From positions 8,480,704-8,544,703 of the forward strand of contig NC_134036.1 in assembly GCF_964204645.1 (NCBI RefSeq): 64,000 bases of DNA. Direction: 5' to 3'. Shown here in pieces: positions 37,501 through 52,500 of the stretch. Each line of letters begins with the position of its first letter. The first letter of the stretch is position 1. Source of the DNA: Tubulanus polymorphus. Lineage: Eukaryota > Nemertea > Palaeonemertea > Tubulaniformes > Tubulanidae. The notes below the pieces were generated by a model. The model saw only the letters and a list, made by a program, of their open reading frames with translations, was not told where the DNA came from and did not search any database. Both the position numbers and the translations under genes were made by a program.

Positions 37501-40500
37501 AGAGCTATCGAATTATTCCCTCGAGTCCGGCGTTCGCGTGTCTGACAGGTTTACGGGCATTTGTTTGTTACCTCTTTAATATTTTTGATTTCTTGTTATT
37601 CCGGTTATTTTATTTAAGTATATTGCTGATCAGTTCATGTAACCAAAAGCGTCAATAAACAGACTTTGAATTGATCAAGTTTAAATCAAGGTCGTTGAGT
37701 CGCGGAAGGCTACTAGAATTACGTTCGTCTTCGTCTCAGAGAGAAAACAAACGACAGAAAAGTATCAGGTGATTATCGATAGCCTACAACGGTACACACA
37801 GTTGACAAACAGTGTTAGGCCTGTGCCGGTTGGTGCGTACTGGGACTAAATATACTGGTTGGTCAGTTGGTTCGGTTGTGAAGTGTGGAAGCTAAGATTA
37901 TAAGAAAGCCTACCGGTATTTATTTGTCCATAGGCCTATTATATAGAAGCCAATACCATTTTTAGTACGTAGTTGTTAACCGCACGTGACTGTACGGTGA
38001 TCTCCACAGGTTAACCGCGTACGTGAGGTCCCTACTAAGTCTATAATGCCAATCGTGAGTTCCTAGTAGCCAATACCATTTTAAGTACGAAACTGTAACG
38101 CGTACGTGACTGTACGGTGATATCCACAGGTTAACCGTATGTGAGTTCTCTACTTACGCCGTACGTGAGTTCCTAGTAGCCGATACCATTTTAAGTACAA
38201 AATTGTAACGCGTACGTGACTGTACGGTGATATCCACAGGTTAACCGTACGTAAGTTCCCTAAAAACGCTGTACGTGAGTTCCTATAATCTGCAAACGCG
38301 CATGCGTAAAAGAATAGAGTTTGGGTTAGGTGAGGCTAGGCTATTTGTAAATCAAATTTCATCCACCCACCAGTTACGTTCTGTGGCACAGTGGGTAAAT
38401 CACTGGACTATTACTGGATTTTTTTTTCGTTTGGTTTCGAATCCCAATATTGCAAGTCTGAGCGTCAACGTACTCACATATGACTAACCTGTAGAAATCA
38501 CCGTACAGTCACGTACAGGTAACAACAGCGTTTTAAGTATTAAGTGAGTACGACAAGCCTACCATGCCTATGTACAACAAACACAACTTTTTCCCTCTCG
38601 TCGGCCCTACAGTGATGTTACTATAACTGGTGCCATTATAATATGGATAGGATTTGGTCAGGACTAGCCTAAAGTCTAATTCAGTCTATGTACTAATTCA
38701 CTCGATAGGCCTATTTTTAAAACAATACAGTGAAATATTCACACGCAGAAAGGCTAATTGATTTGAGCCATGTGATTAAGTTTGGCCAGGCTTTCTCTGA
38801 CCTGCTGACATTAATAGTCAAACCAAAACGTTCATGAGGTCACGGCTTGTATTACCAGAAATCATTGTAGGCCTGTACATTTTGCTGTTCGTAGGTTTGG
38901 TATACCGATTTCTCCATTCTTGACTGATAAGTGTACGGTACAGCTGTACGCATTATATGATTGTTCCAATGGGAATAGGGCCTATTGATTGGGCTTATTA
39001 TTTCCTGCTTTAGAGTACTGAAATAAACCTAATGTTCATTCAAATATCCAACATCGGTGAAAGTTTGATTAATACTGTATACATGTACTGTAGGTTTTCA
39101 TGTTGTATGAATATTTTGCAGTTCAAATGGGTATGATGCTAAATTCCAATGTCAAACGCATGAAGTTAGATGGTCAAGGACAGTCAACACCAAGATATCT
39201 CTCTTCGACCGATGTTGTACCATAGAAGATCTGATTCTTTCAACTCAAGGAAAGTGATTCAACACGATCGACATAACACTGGAATAGGTTTGCAGTTACT
39301 AACCGTTCATTTCATTTAGTCCTATGTACTTTTTAGCCAATTTGGATTTGATTGTAATTGAAACTCTGGAACTGTTAACAAAAGACAAGTAAGACAAGTT
39401 GAAAAAACACAAGTTATGCTTGATTCTCATGTTCAAATTTAATTCAAATTTATTTTATTACATCATATTTACAAAGCATATCATTGGTTCATACAGTAAT
39501 AAAAATTAGGGCAGAACAAATATTATTACAGAAACTCCAAAAAGGCAATGAATTTCTATGACTAAATGAACATTATTTTTAGCCCACTTGGGACTTTAGT
39601 CCCAGCGGGCTATTGCGTTCACTTTTCGTCCGTCGTCCGTCCGTAGACGGAAATCAGTTATTTTAGGAAGTTTTGAAGACGCTTCAATGTAATGTCTTGA
39701 TATTTGGGTTTCACATGTATCTACCCTAGACACATCTTCAGCTCAAAAACTGGCCCTGTCAGAATCAAGATGGCCGACTGGCAGCCATTGTTGTTCGCCA
39801 AAATCAACACTTTTTACACATTTTTGAACTTTTTGAGGGAAATTTTGAAGATGCTTTGATCAATTACCTTGATCTTTCCGATATATGTGAATGCCCCTGG
39901 GCCCATCAGCATAACAAAAATTGGGATACGGACTCAAGATGGCCGTCCTATGACCTTTTTTAGTGCCCAAAAATGTCAATTTTGGCCCGAATTCTGAGTT
40001 TGCCATTTCTCATTGCAATTTGTGATGGGTATTCTTTGAAAAGGGATGTTTTATACCTTTGATACCTGAATTGTTAGATTGTTGAGCATTTGGAACCACT
40101 TCCCAAGTGGGCATGGTGTCCCTGGACCCCTAGTTCTAATAACTCAGATCAAGAGTGACTCTCCCGTTTATTAGGAAACACACGCAACTAGTGGAATAGG
40201 TTTGATTTACACACATGTTGCAGGTATCAATTGTTTATCACTGTAGAATTTGTAATCCATAAAAGCCAAAATCAACATCAGCCGGAAACCCAGACCAAAT
40301 AAATTCATAATTTATTGATTGAATCTACACTACAATATATGTATTTATTCAAATATTTCAATAAAAACATTAACTTCTTAAATCTAATCTATTCTAAATC
40401 ATAATACGTTCTTATCTGTGCATTCACTCAATCTATCGGCTCAGCAGGTGCTTAAGATGAGTTCTTAATAGGACAGATCCATTTTTAAGGATGGTGATAA

Positions 40501-43500
40501 TACAGTATCATGATGTTTGAATGCCAAAATAAGTGCCTGGTCAAATATATTAATATTTGTGATTGTACGTCCACGTATGTTCGGTTTCAAAGCTGAATCA
40601 TATTTGACGTTTACACAGTGGTTGCATATTAGGTTCGAATCTGTCAATGCATTTTATTCTATGTATCGATATTTCAATTTACTACAATTCCCATCATTCT
40701 GAATGGCTTTACAGAAAACCCGTCATCGCTGCTTTGCAGCTATATTTATATCTGTAGTTTCTCAAATGATGCGAAATGAAAAATCTTGCATGGACGGTTT
40801 GGATCAACTTCTTAGTCGTTGAATATTGAATTGAATATATGTTTATTTTGCGCTGCAATAACAAGTATATACTTACAGAATTAATTAACATATATTACAT
40901 ATTTTTAGTAATAAATTTCAAAAGTTACAGTGCCGGGATGCGTCCTTAATATAAAGGCTGTGCTCAAAAGGGGCGATGAACCCATGATATGAAAATAGGG
41001 AATTACAAATGGAATGTGGTGAAATGAGGTGAAATGATGATGAACGTGAAATGAGCATTATCAATTAATTGAAATATTAATTCCTTCCAAGTTTTTCAGA
41101 AATTATTCATATGATCGTTAATATATGAACTGTTTTTTAATCAATATAACAAAACTACCTATGTTGTTTGCATTTCTAATAGAGGAGGAGGTGTTTTGCC
41201 AAATAATTGGAGCGCTTGCTAGAAACGGTTTGTTGAATAAAGCTGCTTTATGTTGAGCGCAGTAGATCGAAGATGAACTGCATTCTGATCGAGTTTTCAT
41301 ATTGATGCGTATTTATGCGTGCGGTTACGCTAGTTTGGAAGGCCGGGCAGCACAAAGACCTTGTTCCTTTCGGGATCATATTACAACCATGTCGGGTTCG
41401 ACTGATACGTATATTCTAATCTTATAATGACGATCTCGCAGTTGTGGTATAGCCGATTCGGGCCAAACATCTAGAAAACCATATTCAGCGCAAAACAAAG
41501 TATATCCTTCATTTCTGCGTCGATTTTTGCGCTGCACAAACACGAATATTACCACGCAGAAGCGTGCCAAAATGTTATCTTTGTTTTGCTTTTTTAAACG
41601 GACGCAGGAAGCAGGCGATATATCGGCGCACTGCACTGAACTTGGTTTCTTGTGTGTTTTATACTTGGCCAGAATCTGCCACCAAAGGCAGTCGATGGTA
41701 TTTTAAGTTTATCGTCTGGGTTTACTACGGTACCGTATATCTGAATATAGCTAGAAAAACTTATCTAACTCTTGTTTCATCAATCGTGGGACCGTTCATT
41801 GTCCTCTACACTGAATTAGTAACATCTATATCATTATCCGTCATATCAGCGTATCACCCGGGTATGATGGGTACCTACAACGCTGCTGTGGCAAGCAAGG
41901 ATCCACCAGGTTCGCTAGTAGTTACTCCAATTTCTTCTACATTTCAATGAAAACCGAATGAACTTTTCTCTTAAATACATCAAATGTTATGGAAACTACA
42001 CCTATCTAAGTAGAAAAATGAATTTAAAGTATATTTGTTGGCTTAAATGGTAATGCGTGGATTCGGGAGCCTAAAAATTCAGTTTGAAGTTCATCGAAAA
42101 TGAACTGATTTTGACAACGAAAGGCTGAGTAAACGTCACGCCATCTGGCGGGAAAACTTTGCGTTGTACCTCCCCATTATTTTAACAAATAAATACGAAT
42201 TAAACGAAATAACGAGCGGAATGAAAGATGCTTCTTGTTTGTTTGTCTATATGTATAGGGCAACTTGGTAATCGACGCCGGGGACGGTACGTACAGAGAA
42301 ATTACAGCAGGCACGATACCTTATACGGAAAAGGACTACGACTACGGCTTAGGCTGGGGTTGCAGAGGAAAGTATATTCTGGCTGGCTCTTTAAACATGG
42401 ACTTGACCGGCACGGGATTTGAATTCAAAGACGTAGTAAGTGTACATAGCAATAGAAACGTTAAACGCCGATCGTTTCAGATCTAATCTAATCTCTTTTG
42501 CCTGGTAAACTAGCGATGTGATTGGTGTGTGTATGCGAGTGTGAGTGGAACGGGGATTAGCACCATTAGTACCATGCCATGCCATATACCATACCGTATA
42601 CCACACCACAACACGCCACGCCACGCCACGCAACACCACACCACACACCATACCATTCCATACATAAATTAGTTTTGTGAGGTTACGCATTTATTTGGTT
42701 TGGCTTTGGGTACTTTTATCTGGTAGGATTTATTTAAAGTTCACGTGACTGTTTGTTCGGCAGCCGATTGAGTAATAATATAAATTGTTGCCAAAGCCGA
42801 GCCAAATATTGCTGATTAAGAGCGTTAGAAACTCGCCTCTTTAAACAAAACTCCTTCAAAACTCCTGGGAGATGTGCTGAAAATAGTACATAATTAGTTT
42901 GAACGGGTTGTTAACGCAATGGGTCGGTTCTTCCAATTCTTTGAAACTGTGCCAACAATCTCCGAATGAGAAGTCAATCCATTATCCTGTATATTGTGAT
43001 GATAAATATGTAAGTTTGAGCCTCAATATATTAACGAATGTCTAACGATATGAAATTTTTCAAATAGTTTTGGCGTGTTCCTGATGGCGGTAATCCTAAC
43101 GCGGAAGCGAATAGTTTTTTTCCGAAATTCCAAACTGTAACAAAGTCTGATTGGTGGTTATTGAGTGGTGAAACTATTCGTGCATACGTAGGCGGATCGA
43201 TATCATCTGGTATTTTACCAGTCAGCAGGTACACAACTTACGTCTTCCCCCTGTCCCTGTCTCTGTCCCTGTCACTGTCCCTGCCTCTGTCCCTGTCCCT
43301 GTCCCTGTCCATGTCCCTGTCTCTGTCTCTGTCTCTGTCTCTGTCCCTGTCTCTGCCCATATCTCTGTCCCTTTTCCTGTCCCTGTTCATGTCCATGTCC
43401 CTGTCCCTGTCTCTGTCTCTATCCATGTCCATGCCCATGTTTATGTCCAAATCCCTGTCCCTGTCTCTGTCTCTGTGTATCTGTCTCTGTCTCGGTCTCC

Positions 43501-46500
43501 GTCCCCGTCCCCGTCCCCGTCCCCGTTATTCTCCGTCTCTGTATTCTCTGTCTCTGTGTCCCTGTCCCTGTCTCCGTCTGTGTCTCCGTCTCCGTCCCCG
43601 TCTCCGTCTCTGTCTCTGTATTATCTGTCTTCTCTGTCTCTGTGTCTCTGTCTCTGTCTATGTTTCTGTCTCTGTCCCTGATTATCTCCGTCTCTCTGTA
43701 TCCGTCCCTGCCCTTTTTCCATTTCCAATTATGCCATACGAGAGTTCATTGTTTATCATTGTTTGTAACAGGTACCAGTGCCCGCAATTCACTTCTCCGT
43801 CCTAATATATGTACACGCTTCATGAATTCCTCTAGGATGACAGTATAGATTTGATGGATATGAACTTCGCAAGAACGGAGGGTAAACGACCACCGCCTCT
43901 CGGTATTGTCCAATATAATAGTATCACCTCTGATAGCCAAAACAAATTCAAAATAGATTTGAATGGTACTGGATTTGTAATCGATGAGTCAAAGGTATTG
44001 TATATACGTGCAATTTTCATTGATTTTGTTTGATTTCACGTCACGAGAATCACACTTGGTCCCGGTGGTAGGTCTGGCGCCAATCATAAGCCTCGTCGTT
44101 GTCGGCCAGGGGAAAATTCTGGCCCCGAACAACTGTATTCACACGGATGCCAGATGGTCCGGTGCCTGTTTGGCCTGATCAACACGTCGAACCAGGACGT
44201 AGTCAGATTTAGCTTTGCTTTAGCATTGTTTAGTTTCGAGTGACTGGTTTGCGTGTGAGCGCGCTCTGTAATAAGGCGCGGACAAAATCGTCTCCGTGTG
44301 ATCGCATCAGTTCTTAGATAGATCCACGATAAACACACACTAACATCGTAACTTTATTCCGGCCATTATTTCCATGTGACTTTTCCATTGTCATTAATCG
44401 AGGTCATTCAAATTATCAAAATGATGATAATACGCAGAAAACCCGTTATCAGTGCGTTACAAGTTATATTTTAGTTTTCGATAAACCTACGTAAGGGGCG
44501 ACTGCCGATGAATTGTGGTGATGTGATCCTCTGCAACTGCTAGCGACAGTTCCGTCGCAGTGACATTTTGACCTACGTACGCACCCTTTCGAAAGCCCGG
44601 CCTAATATCTAGTAACATTGGCTTTTATATTTGATTATATTTGATTTTTATGGACTTTCGCATTAGCGAAGTTCACGTTTGCTATCATATATGACACTTG
44701 TTTCCAAAGTAAGTTGCGAAAGATGTATAGTTTCTCTACGGAACTTTCAAAATATTCAATGCAGTAATACAATCTCTTACCCTTTTGAATTTCGTCGGAA
44801 AACATAGCTTATTTGTTGATTTACTCATTTATTTAATGTTGGAACTACATGTACAACTCTTTTCGGAAAAAACACATGCTTTGTTACGTATATTCATGCT
44901 TCACACACGCGCGCGTTAAAGACTCGATGTTTTAAATGTGTGACCGTATTGATCTAGTCACGTACATGTATATGAAAAGCGTGCCTCGCTTGTGGCCTAG
45001 TTAAAGTTTCCCAAGAAACTACAAATGATTCTGGCAAACTGCGCATCGCCGTGATTAAAGCGTGCGTATTCTAATTCTATACGATAATGAGTAGGTCTAA
45101 ACTCTTTACGAAAAATCATAAAGAATGCTCAGAATCTAGCAGTTGCCATTAAGGTCCACAGTCTGTGAACAGCTTCAAAACAACCGTGTGGAGACGCGGA
45201 TGCACAGCTGTGCCCCATGGACTGCCAAGTCAATTAAGTTTGGGTTTGTTATGTGTTTCTCTGGTAAAGGCGCCGAGAACAGACTGGATCCGATGGTCAT
45301 GGTAAGAAGTATACGTACTGACGTTTTATTTCGATACTGTTGACATGCACCACCATGTAAATTTAGAAAAGTCCGTATTAAGAATTTCGTTCCTTGTTCA
45401 ACTTATTTTACCCCGATACATTTTAGAACAAATGGCATGAACGGCGTAGTGGAATATCTTGCGTTGACGGACTGGAGTTTCATAACGACAATGCTATTGT
45501 TCAGACAAAAAATCTAGAGAGATTCCCGGAAGGTTGTTTCCCAAATGATGGTCGCATTTATTTGAAAGGTCAGTATACGTAATCGTTTATTTAACGTTCA
45601 TTTCAACTTGAATTGAGTGGACATCCGCGTGTCATACAATGGACCTCGGCTGCGGTCAGAGCCAAAGCAGTAAGCTCTGTGGCACAGTAACCCCTCATAT
45701 TTCATAAAAATCCACTAAAAACTCTCGGATCTCATCATGTATGATTTTCTATATGTGACTTGCATGTGTCAATCATGACTTTCATGTTCAATCCTTATGG
45801 GGGTATTTTTTTTTTTTTAAATAAGAGAGGTTACTGTTCCACAGAGCTTAGTGTTTTGGTTCTGACCGCAGCCGTGGCCTTCCTGTAGCCTATGCGAACG
45901 ATTCACACTGCAATGCATATCTACATGATAGATTCAATATGGCGGGTGCTGGTTCTTGAAATTTCTAGTGCTGCTAAAAACTCCGATTCTCGTCTGTCAG
46001 CGGTTGGAAATACAGTACCAAACGCGGTCAGTAGCGAGAACTCATAGGATACTACTGTACAACCGTGTTTCAGCGTCGTGGAAATTGAGTATGTACATTA
46101 TTTTCGATCGTAAAAGTTGTCGCAAATTGCTATAAATTTGAGTACTGGTGATATATAACCTGTGCACGACCGGTGAACCGTCACGCTCGAAGGATTACAA
46201 CCCGGAGTTTTGTGGTCTAACTGCGTAGTGTGTATTAACTCGTTGTGTAACACTTATTCGGCTGCTTGACGTGCGACTACAAAATGGAACGAAACAATCG
46301 ATGCTCTGGTGATAAACCAGAATCAGACTTAGTATCAGATTTTGAATCTTTTATGAAAAGCTCAGTCGCTGACATCATGAAGCGCTTGAATGATATTCAA
46401 CTTGAGCAGAAATAAATGACCGATAGTTTCGATTCTTTGAAAACCACAGTTCGTGTCCATGATACTGACATAAGTAGTATTAATGAAAAACTACAAAACC

Positions 46501-49500
46501 AATCAAAAACTATCGACGAGCTCGCTGACTCGGTTCAATACACCAGCAAATCCTACGACGACCTTCAAAATGAAAATCAAAAGTTGATCTCAGACTTGAA
46601 CTTCACATCAGGGAAAGTAAACAGCCTCACCACAAGCCTTAAAGCCGCAAGGGCAGATATAAAAAAATTAGAAAGCCTCTGCATAGAGCTGCAGTGCCAA
46701 GTGAACTCAGGCCTCACTGCAAACTGCCCCGACCCAATAGACTGTGCAGAACTCTGCATTATCGTGAGCGACTTGAAGAAAGAATTCCAATCTGATCTCC
46801 AAAAAACATGCGAAGAAATGTTTGACTATCTTGGCCATAAACAAGCAATCACAGCTCACAAGCAATTGCCGATTAGAAATGGTCAGAGAAATCCGCTTGT
46901 AAAGGTCGCGTTGAAAACAAAAGCCATTAAAATCGATGTCTTGCGAAAGAAACATAATCTTAGAAAAAATCCTAAGTTCACTGATGTCTGGTTGAGATCA
47001 AGCCAATCACATGCGGAACGTCTCCATGACATAAACTTCCGAAGAGTTCTAGATTTTATACCAGAAGCCAAGAAAGAACTTAAAATAGCGAGTAATGGGC
47101 GATTGATAAGTCGCTCCGTGCCACATAGGCAACCGATAAACCGCAATGCGCCGGCTCAAAGAAACCGAACCCCAGCGACAGAGCCCGATGTAACCCCTGC
47201 CCGCGATGAAAGTAATGATGAAAAAAACCGAACCCCAGCGACAGAGCCCGATGTAACCCCTTCCCGTGATGAAAGTACTTTTTCTGGTTTTACGTTTCGA
47301 GCTTCACCTACCCTGCCACCTCAAGTTGCTGTTAATAATGACGCAACATCTGGTGCGAACGAAACAACCAGCCGCAAGGAATACGCCACACTGACCAACT
47401 CTACGAAATCGCGCACCCGTAAAACCGCGCCTGCTGGAAATCGTAAACGGGATACCGTTAGACCTCCGGAAAAAAGAGCCAGAGATGCGTCTGAACCTGA
47501 ACAATCATCAGTAAACGAAGCGCTCCGAGACGCCAGGTTCGTCTTGGATATGGACAGTGGATTACATCTATCCCAACCACTAGCAACAGCTCCAGAATAG
47601 GATTGCGCCGAGCCAGGAGAAATTAGTATCCTGTGTCTGAATATTTGTGGTTTGAAATCTAGATCATATACTCTAGAGTTTGATAGTTTATGCAAGTCAG
47701 CTGATATTTTAGTTTTTTCTGAAACCAAACTTGATGATTCCGATGAATTGTGGGTAAAAGAGTATTTTAAAAGTGTCGGTTACGAAGTAGTCATGAATAA
47801 CAGATCAAATCTAGCTATAAGGAAATCTGGGGGAATCCTGGTTGCTTTTAAGCAAAGTCTAAACAGATATATTAAAACTATTCATAAATCAACCAATATC
47901 ATTCAATGGATTGAAATTGATAAGAGATTCCTAGGGTGGAAAAAACATTTGTTAATTGGAGGAGTATATATTCCCCCAGAAACTAGTAGATATGGAAATA
48001 TTAACTTATTCGATGAACTCGACACTGACGTTATAAACCGAATGAGTTCTACCGATGCTTATTTTTGTCTATGTGGCGATTTCAATGCCTACACAAAGCA
48101 GTTATTAGACTATTTACCCCATGACGAAATACTCATGGAATTCCTAGGCCTAGACGAAGTTTTTGTGGAAGATCGTCATAACCTTGATGCACTAAAAATA
48201 CAAGGTCTACTCAATAGGAAAAACAAAGACTCCTCTATCAATAATTGGGGTTATCGTTTGTTAGACTTTTGTAAAAATCACAACATGTTCATTGCAAATG
48301 GCAGATTAGGTAGGGATAAAGGAATCGGTGAGTACACGTGCATCAAAGGGGAAAATAACCATGTTATTGATTACTTTATTATGTCTCCCTATTTGTTGTC
48401 AAAATGCGTGAACTTCAATGTAAACGACTATGACCAAATGATTTCAGACGTACACTGTGCTGTTACGTGTTCCTTCTCTATTTCACACACGAGAAGTCCA
48501 TATTCAAATGTACAAAACATGCCTAACATACCAGGTAAAATTAAATGGAACAGTGGTCGAAGCGATGTTTTTAGAGAGGCAATCAACCAAACCGAATTGA
48601 ATAAAATAAATATCGAACTTCAAAATGATATAATAGACAGCGCCTGTGCGAATAAGCGTATATGCGACATTTTAAATAAGGCGGCAGGGGCCACAATGGG
48701 CCGAAGCCGGGTTAACTTTGACAAACCAAAAACTTTGTTACATGACTATAAAGTGAAACGAGACCGTAGAATTTATAGGAAAGCGAAAAGAAATTATAAA
48801 AGATATCGATCCGTCCAAAATAGAACTAATCTGAATTCGGCGTATAAAAGGTATAAAACATCGATAAAGATATCAAAACAAAAGAAAGTTAAATTGCACA
48901 ATGACCAAATAGGAAAGTTAGCAAAAGACGATCCAAAAGCTTTTTGGAAATATTTCCGAAAGGAAAAACCAAATGAATGTAAAGCGTCGCTAGATGATTT
49001 ATTTGACCACTTTTCCGTCATTAACCAAAACCGTAGTGCAGAAAATGATAATCGTAATTTTTTCAATGTGAATGACTTCCTTCATGACCACAATGATGAT
49101 GCACTTAATAGGCTAATCACTGAGGGAGAAATATCTAAATGTATAAAATGCCTCAAAAATAATAAAGCCCCTGGAAACGACGAAATTTTAAACGAATTCC
49201 TCAAAACTGCAGAAAATGAAATCATGCCTACCCCCGTTTTGTTGTTTAACAATATTTTGAAAACTGGCTGCATTCCGGAAGAGTGGGCTGTAGGTATTAT
49301 CACTCCAATCTTTAAGAATAAGGGAGACCCTTCCAATCCGGATAACTACAGAGGAATTACTCTATTAAGCTGTATGAGCAAATTGTTTACGAGCCTGATT
49401 AATAAACGTTTAGAGGAGTTTTTGATGGATAACCAATTACTGAATGAAAATCAAGCTGGATTTCGAAAAAATCGTAGTATCATGGACCATATTTTCACAT

Positions 49501-52500
49501 TGCATTCTCTTATAGATATTCTGACAGTAATAAGCGGAAGCTTTACTGTATATTTATTGATTACCAAAAAGCATTCGATACAATATGGAGAAAAGCACTG
49601 TGGCATGAATTAATTTTAACGGGAATTACAGGAAATATCCTCCGAGTGATTCATAACATGTATCAACATATTAAATCTAAGGTCAAGGTAAACGATCGAT
49701 TATCAGAAAGCATAGATAGTCAAATTGGGTTACGTCAAGGGGAAAATCTGTCACCAGTGCTTTTCTCCATATTTGTCAATGACCTCGAGTCTTTCTTATA
49801 CGAGAAAGGGTGTCAAGGATTAGATTTCCAGCTGGATGATTTCTGGTTTAACATATTAATACTTTTATATGCCGACGATACTTTATTATTATCTGACAAT
49901 GCTTCCAAACTGCAAAATATACTTGACCATGTTGTGGATTACTGCCAAACATGGCAGTTAGTAATCAATGTCGAAAAAACCAAAGCCATAGTTTTCGAAA
50001 AAAGACGATCTAACAGACAGTCCATTTTCTATATCAGGGGGGTAGCCTTGGATACAGTATCTGACTTTAGATATTTGGGAGTACACTTTAATTATACTGG
50101 AAATTTCGCTAAATGCAAAAAAGATATCTGTGACCAAGCAAAAAAAGCACTATTTTTTGTTCTTAAAAAAGTACAGCAATACTCCCTAACTATAGACATT
50201 GCATTTAAAATTTTTGATGCAATGGTGGGATCGATCCTTACCTTTGGTAGTGAAATATGGGGTTTCTCGAACTTAGATGCAATCGAGAAAATACACCTAA
50301 TGTTCTGCAAATACTTATTGAAATTGAAACGTGCAACTCCAAATGCTATGGTTTATGGAGAATTAGGTCGTTTTCCTTTTGAAATACAAATAAAAGTCAG
50401 AATGGTTAAGTTTTGGGGACATCTGATCACAGAGAGCAACACTCATTCTAGTAAAATGTATCGTATCCTAATAAATAATCATGTAAATGGTAAGACCAGT
50501 AAATGGATCACTTGTATTCAGTCTATCTTAGAAAACTGTGGTCTAGGTTACATTTGGTACGAACAATCTTTCCCGAATATCCGGTATTTATCAGAAACTG
50601 TTAAATTATGTTTACAAGATCAATTCAAACAGAAATGGCACCAGACTATCGCAGCTTCAACAAAACTAGATACCTATAGAATTATTAAGCCGAATTGGGG
50701 GCGGGAAGTATGTTCATTAGCACTACCATTTGACCTCAGGACAAATGTAATACGGTTTCGTTGCTCTAATCATAATCTACCGATTGAAACAAGAAGATAT
50801 GAAAATATCCCCCCGAAATGAACGACTTTGTACCAAATGTAACCTAGGGCAAATCGGCGACGAATACCATTTTATAATGGAGTGTACTTTTTTCGAAAGT
50901 TTAAGAAGTCGGTACATACCGCAACAAATAGTAACGTTTCCTAATATAAGAAAATTTATGAACCTTTCTACGTCAGAAAACCCAAACGTCCTAAGGAATC
51001 TTGCAGTTTTTATAAAAAAGGCACATAGCCTCATCTAGCCTCACCTCATCGCTGTTCCTGGTATACACGAACTTTTCAAAATAACTTTTCAATTGTAAAT
51101 ATAACTAGTTATTGTATGACTAGCAACTGTTATTGTATAACTGCAAACTGTTTATTTTGTATGTATCCTGTGCTCGCAAAAAATGTACAATTTTCTGGAG
51201 CAATAAATTTAAATCTAATCTAATCTAATCTAGCATAGAGAGCAGTGTAGTCTGATCAGCACAACAAAAGAACGAATTAACGAGGGTTTGTTTTAAAATA
51301 TAAAATAATCAGGAGTGGTCCCGGCTCATCGTGCGGGGCACTTTGATTCGAGGGATGATGTCCACAAGTGCAATCCTCTATGAATTCCAATAGACTTTCA
51401 ATCTGTTTTTAACTATTTAGTTGACAGCGTCGATGACTGTGAGGGTAATCCGTGCGGTAATCAAGGTCAATGTACCGATCAGATCAACGATTTTACGTGC
51501 ACTTCTTGCGATGCGGGATTTATCTTGGCAAACAGAAAGTGTATCGGTAAGTATTATATGAGTGCCAGTTTCAGTCGACCGTTATCAAACGGATATAAAC
51601 TTTAAAAATAACAAATTGATATAAACTATCCGCAGCTGACGAGAGCTGCGTGCTTTGTCTTCGTTTCCTGGTTGAATAGTGCCGAGGTCGTAGGGACAAA
51701 CTGCTTAATGCGTTTTTTGTCCAATATCCGGAGACCTTCCTTCGACAATCAGAAGCATTGTCGAAAAAAATTCCTTCGACAATGCGAAAATCGGAAGCAT
51801 TGTCGAAAAAAATTCCTTCGACAATGCGAAAATTGGAAGCATTGTCGAAAAAATCTCCTTCGACAATCCGACAATCAGAAACCAAGCAATGTCGAGAAAA
51901 TTTCCATCGACAATCCGACAATCCCATAAAAAATATTAATTTCTTAATGTGACTATTTGAGTTTATTTACCATAGTTTCCCCAAAAAACCGCAAATGCAG
52001 TCCTCGTAATAATAGGTCCCTAATGAAAATTAAAAAGTGAAATGCGCGTCAATCGTCTTTTGTCACATATCGACATCTCGACATACAGTCTTTAGATCCC
52101 AGCCACTTTGAGTAGTTAAAAATAGAATTTAATTTTAAGTCGAAAAAAAATTACATATCATATATCGACATTTGTTTTAGCCCTTAAAAAGTGACCCACT
52201 ACAAAATTTTAAATTGTCTTTCCTTCTTTTATTTGTTTTCTATTATCATACAGAGCATGACTGTAAGGTATTAAGGGGGGGGGGGTGAGTTTATATGTTG
52301 TTATTTGCAAATTAATTGCCAAATTCATGGCGTTTATTCTTTGTATTTTCTACGACGTATAGTCGACGAAAACGACTGGAAAGAGTGCAATTCGAAAATC
52401 CAACGATCGATAAACCGCAGCAAGTGAACTAGAAATGATACACAAATCGTTATTCCAACGGTTCATCTCATTTGATGTTTTTGTTTTCAAATAGAAATCA

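Larger units (their letters stand above)
46150..51232 (+). mobile_element. Non-LTR retrotransposon (APE-type LINE), near full length, broken
   Basis: It contains ORF1, then an endonuclease-reverse transcriptase ORF2, an AATAAA at 51202-51207 and a (TCTAA)n simple-repeat tail at 51213-51232. That tail type occurs in CR1/L2/Nimb-like clades; clade placement is inference. It is in the same orientation as the host gene, inside the intron between 45568 and 51421. The 5' boundary is approximate; no target duplication was identified. Confidence 0.85.

Noticed and set aside
41564-41950. 128-codon plus-strand open frame in the GON intron
   Set aside because: No domain, no ATG-supported start context, and no splice phase fit with the flanking exons.
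43161-43805. 214-codon Leu/Ser-rich frame and opposite Asp/Arg-rich frame
   Set aside because: They only read the (CTGTCY)n microsatellite plus the flanking GON exon.
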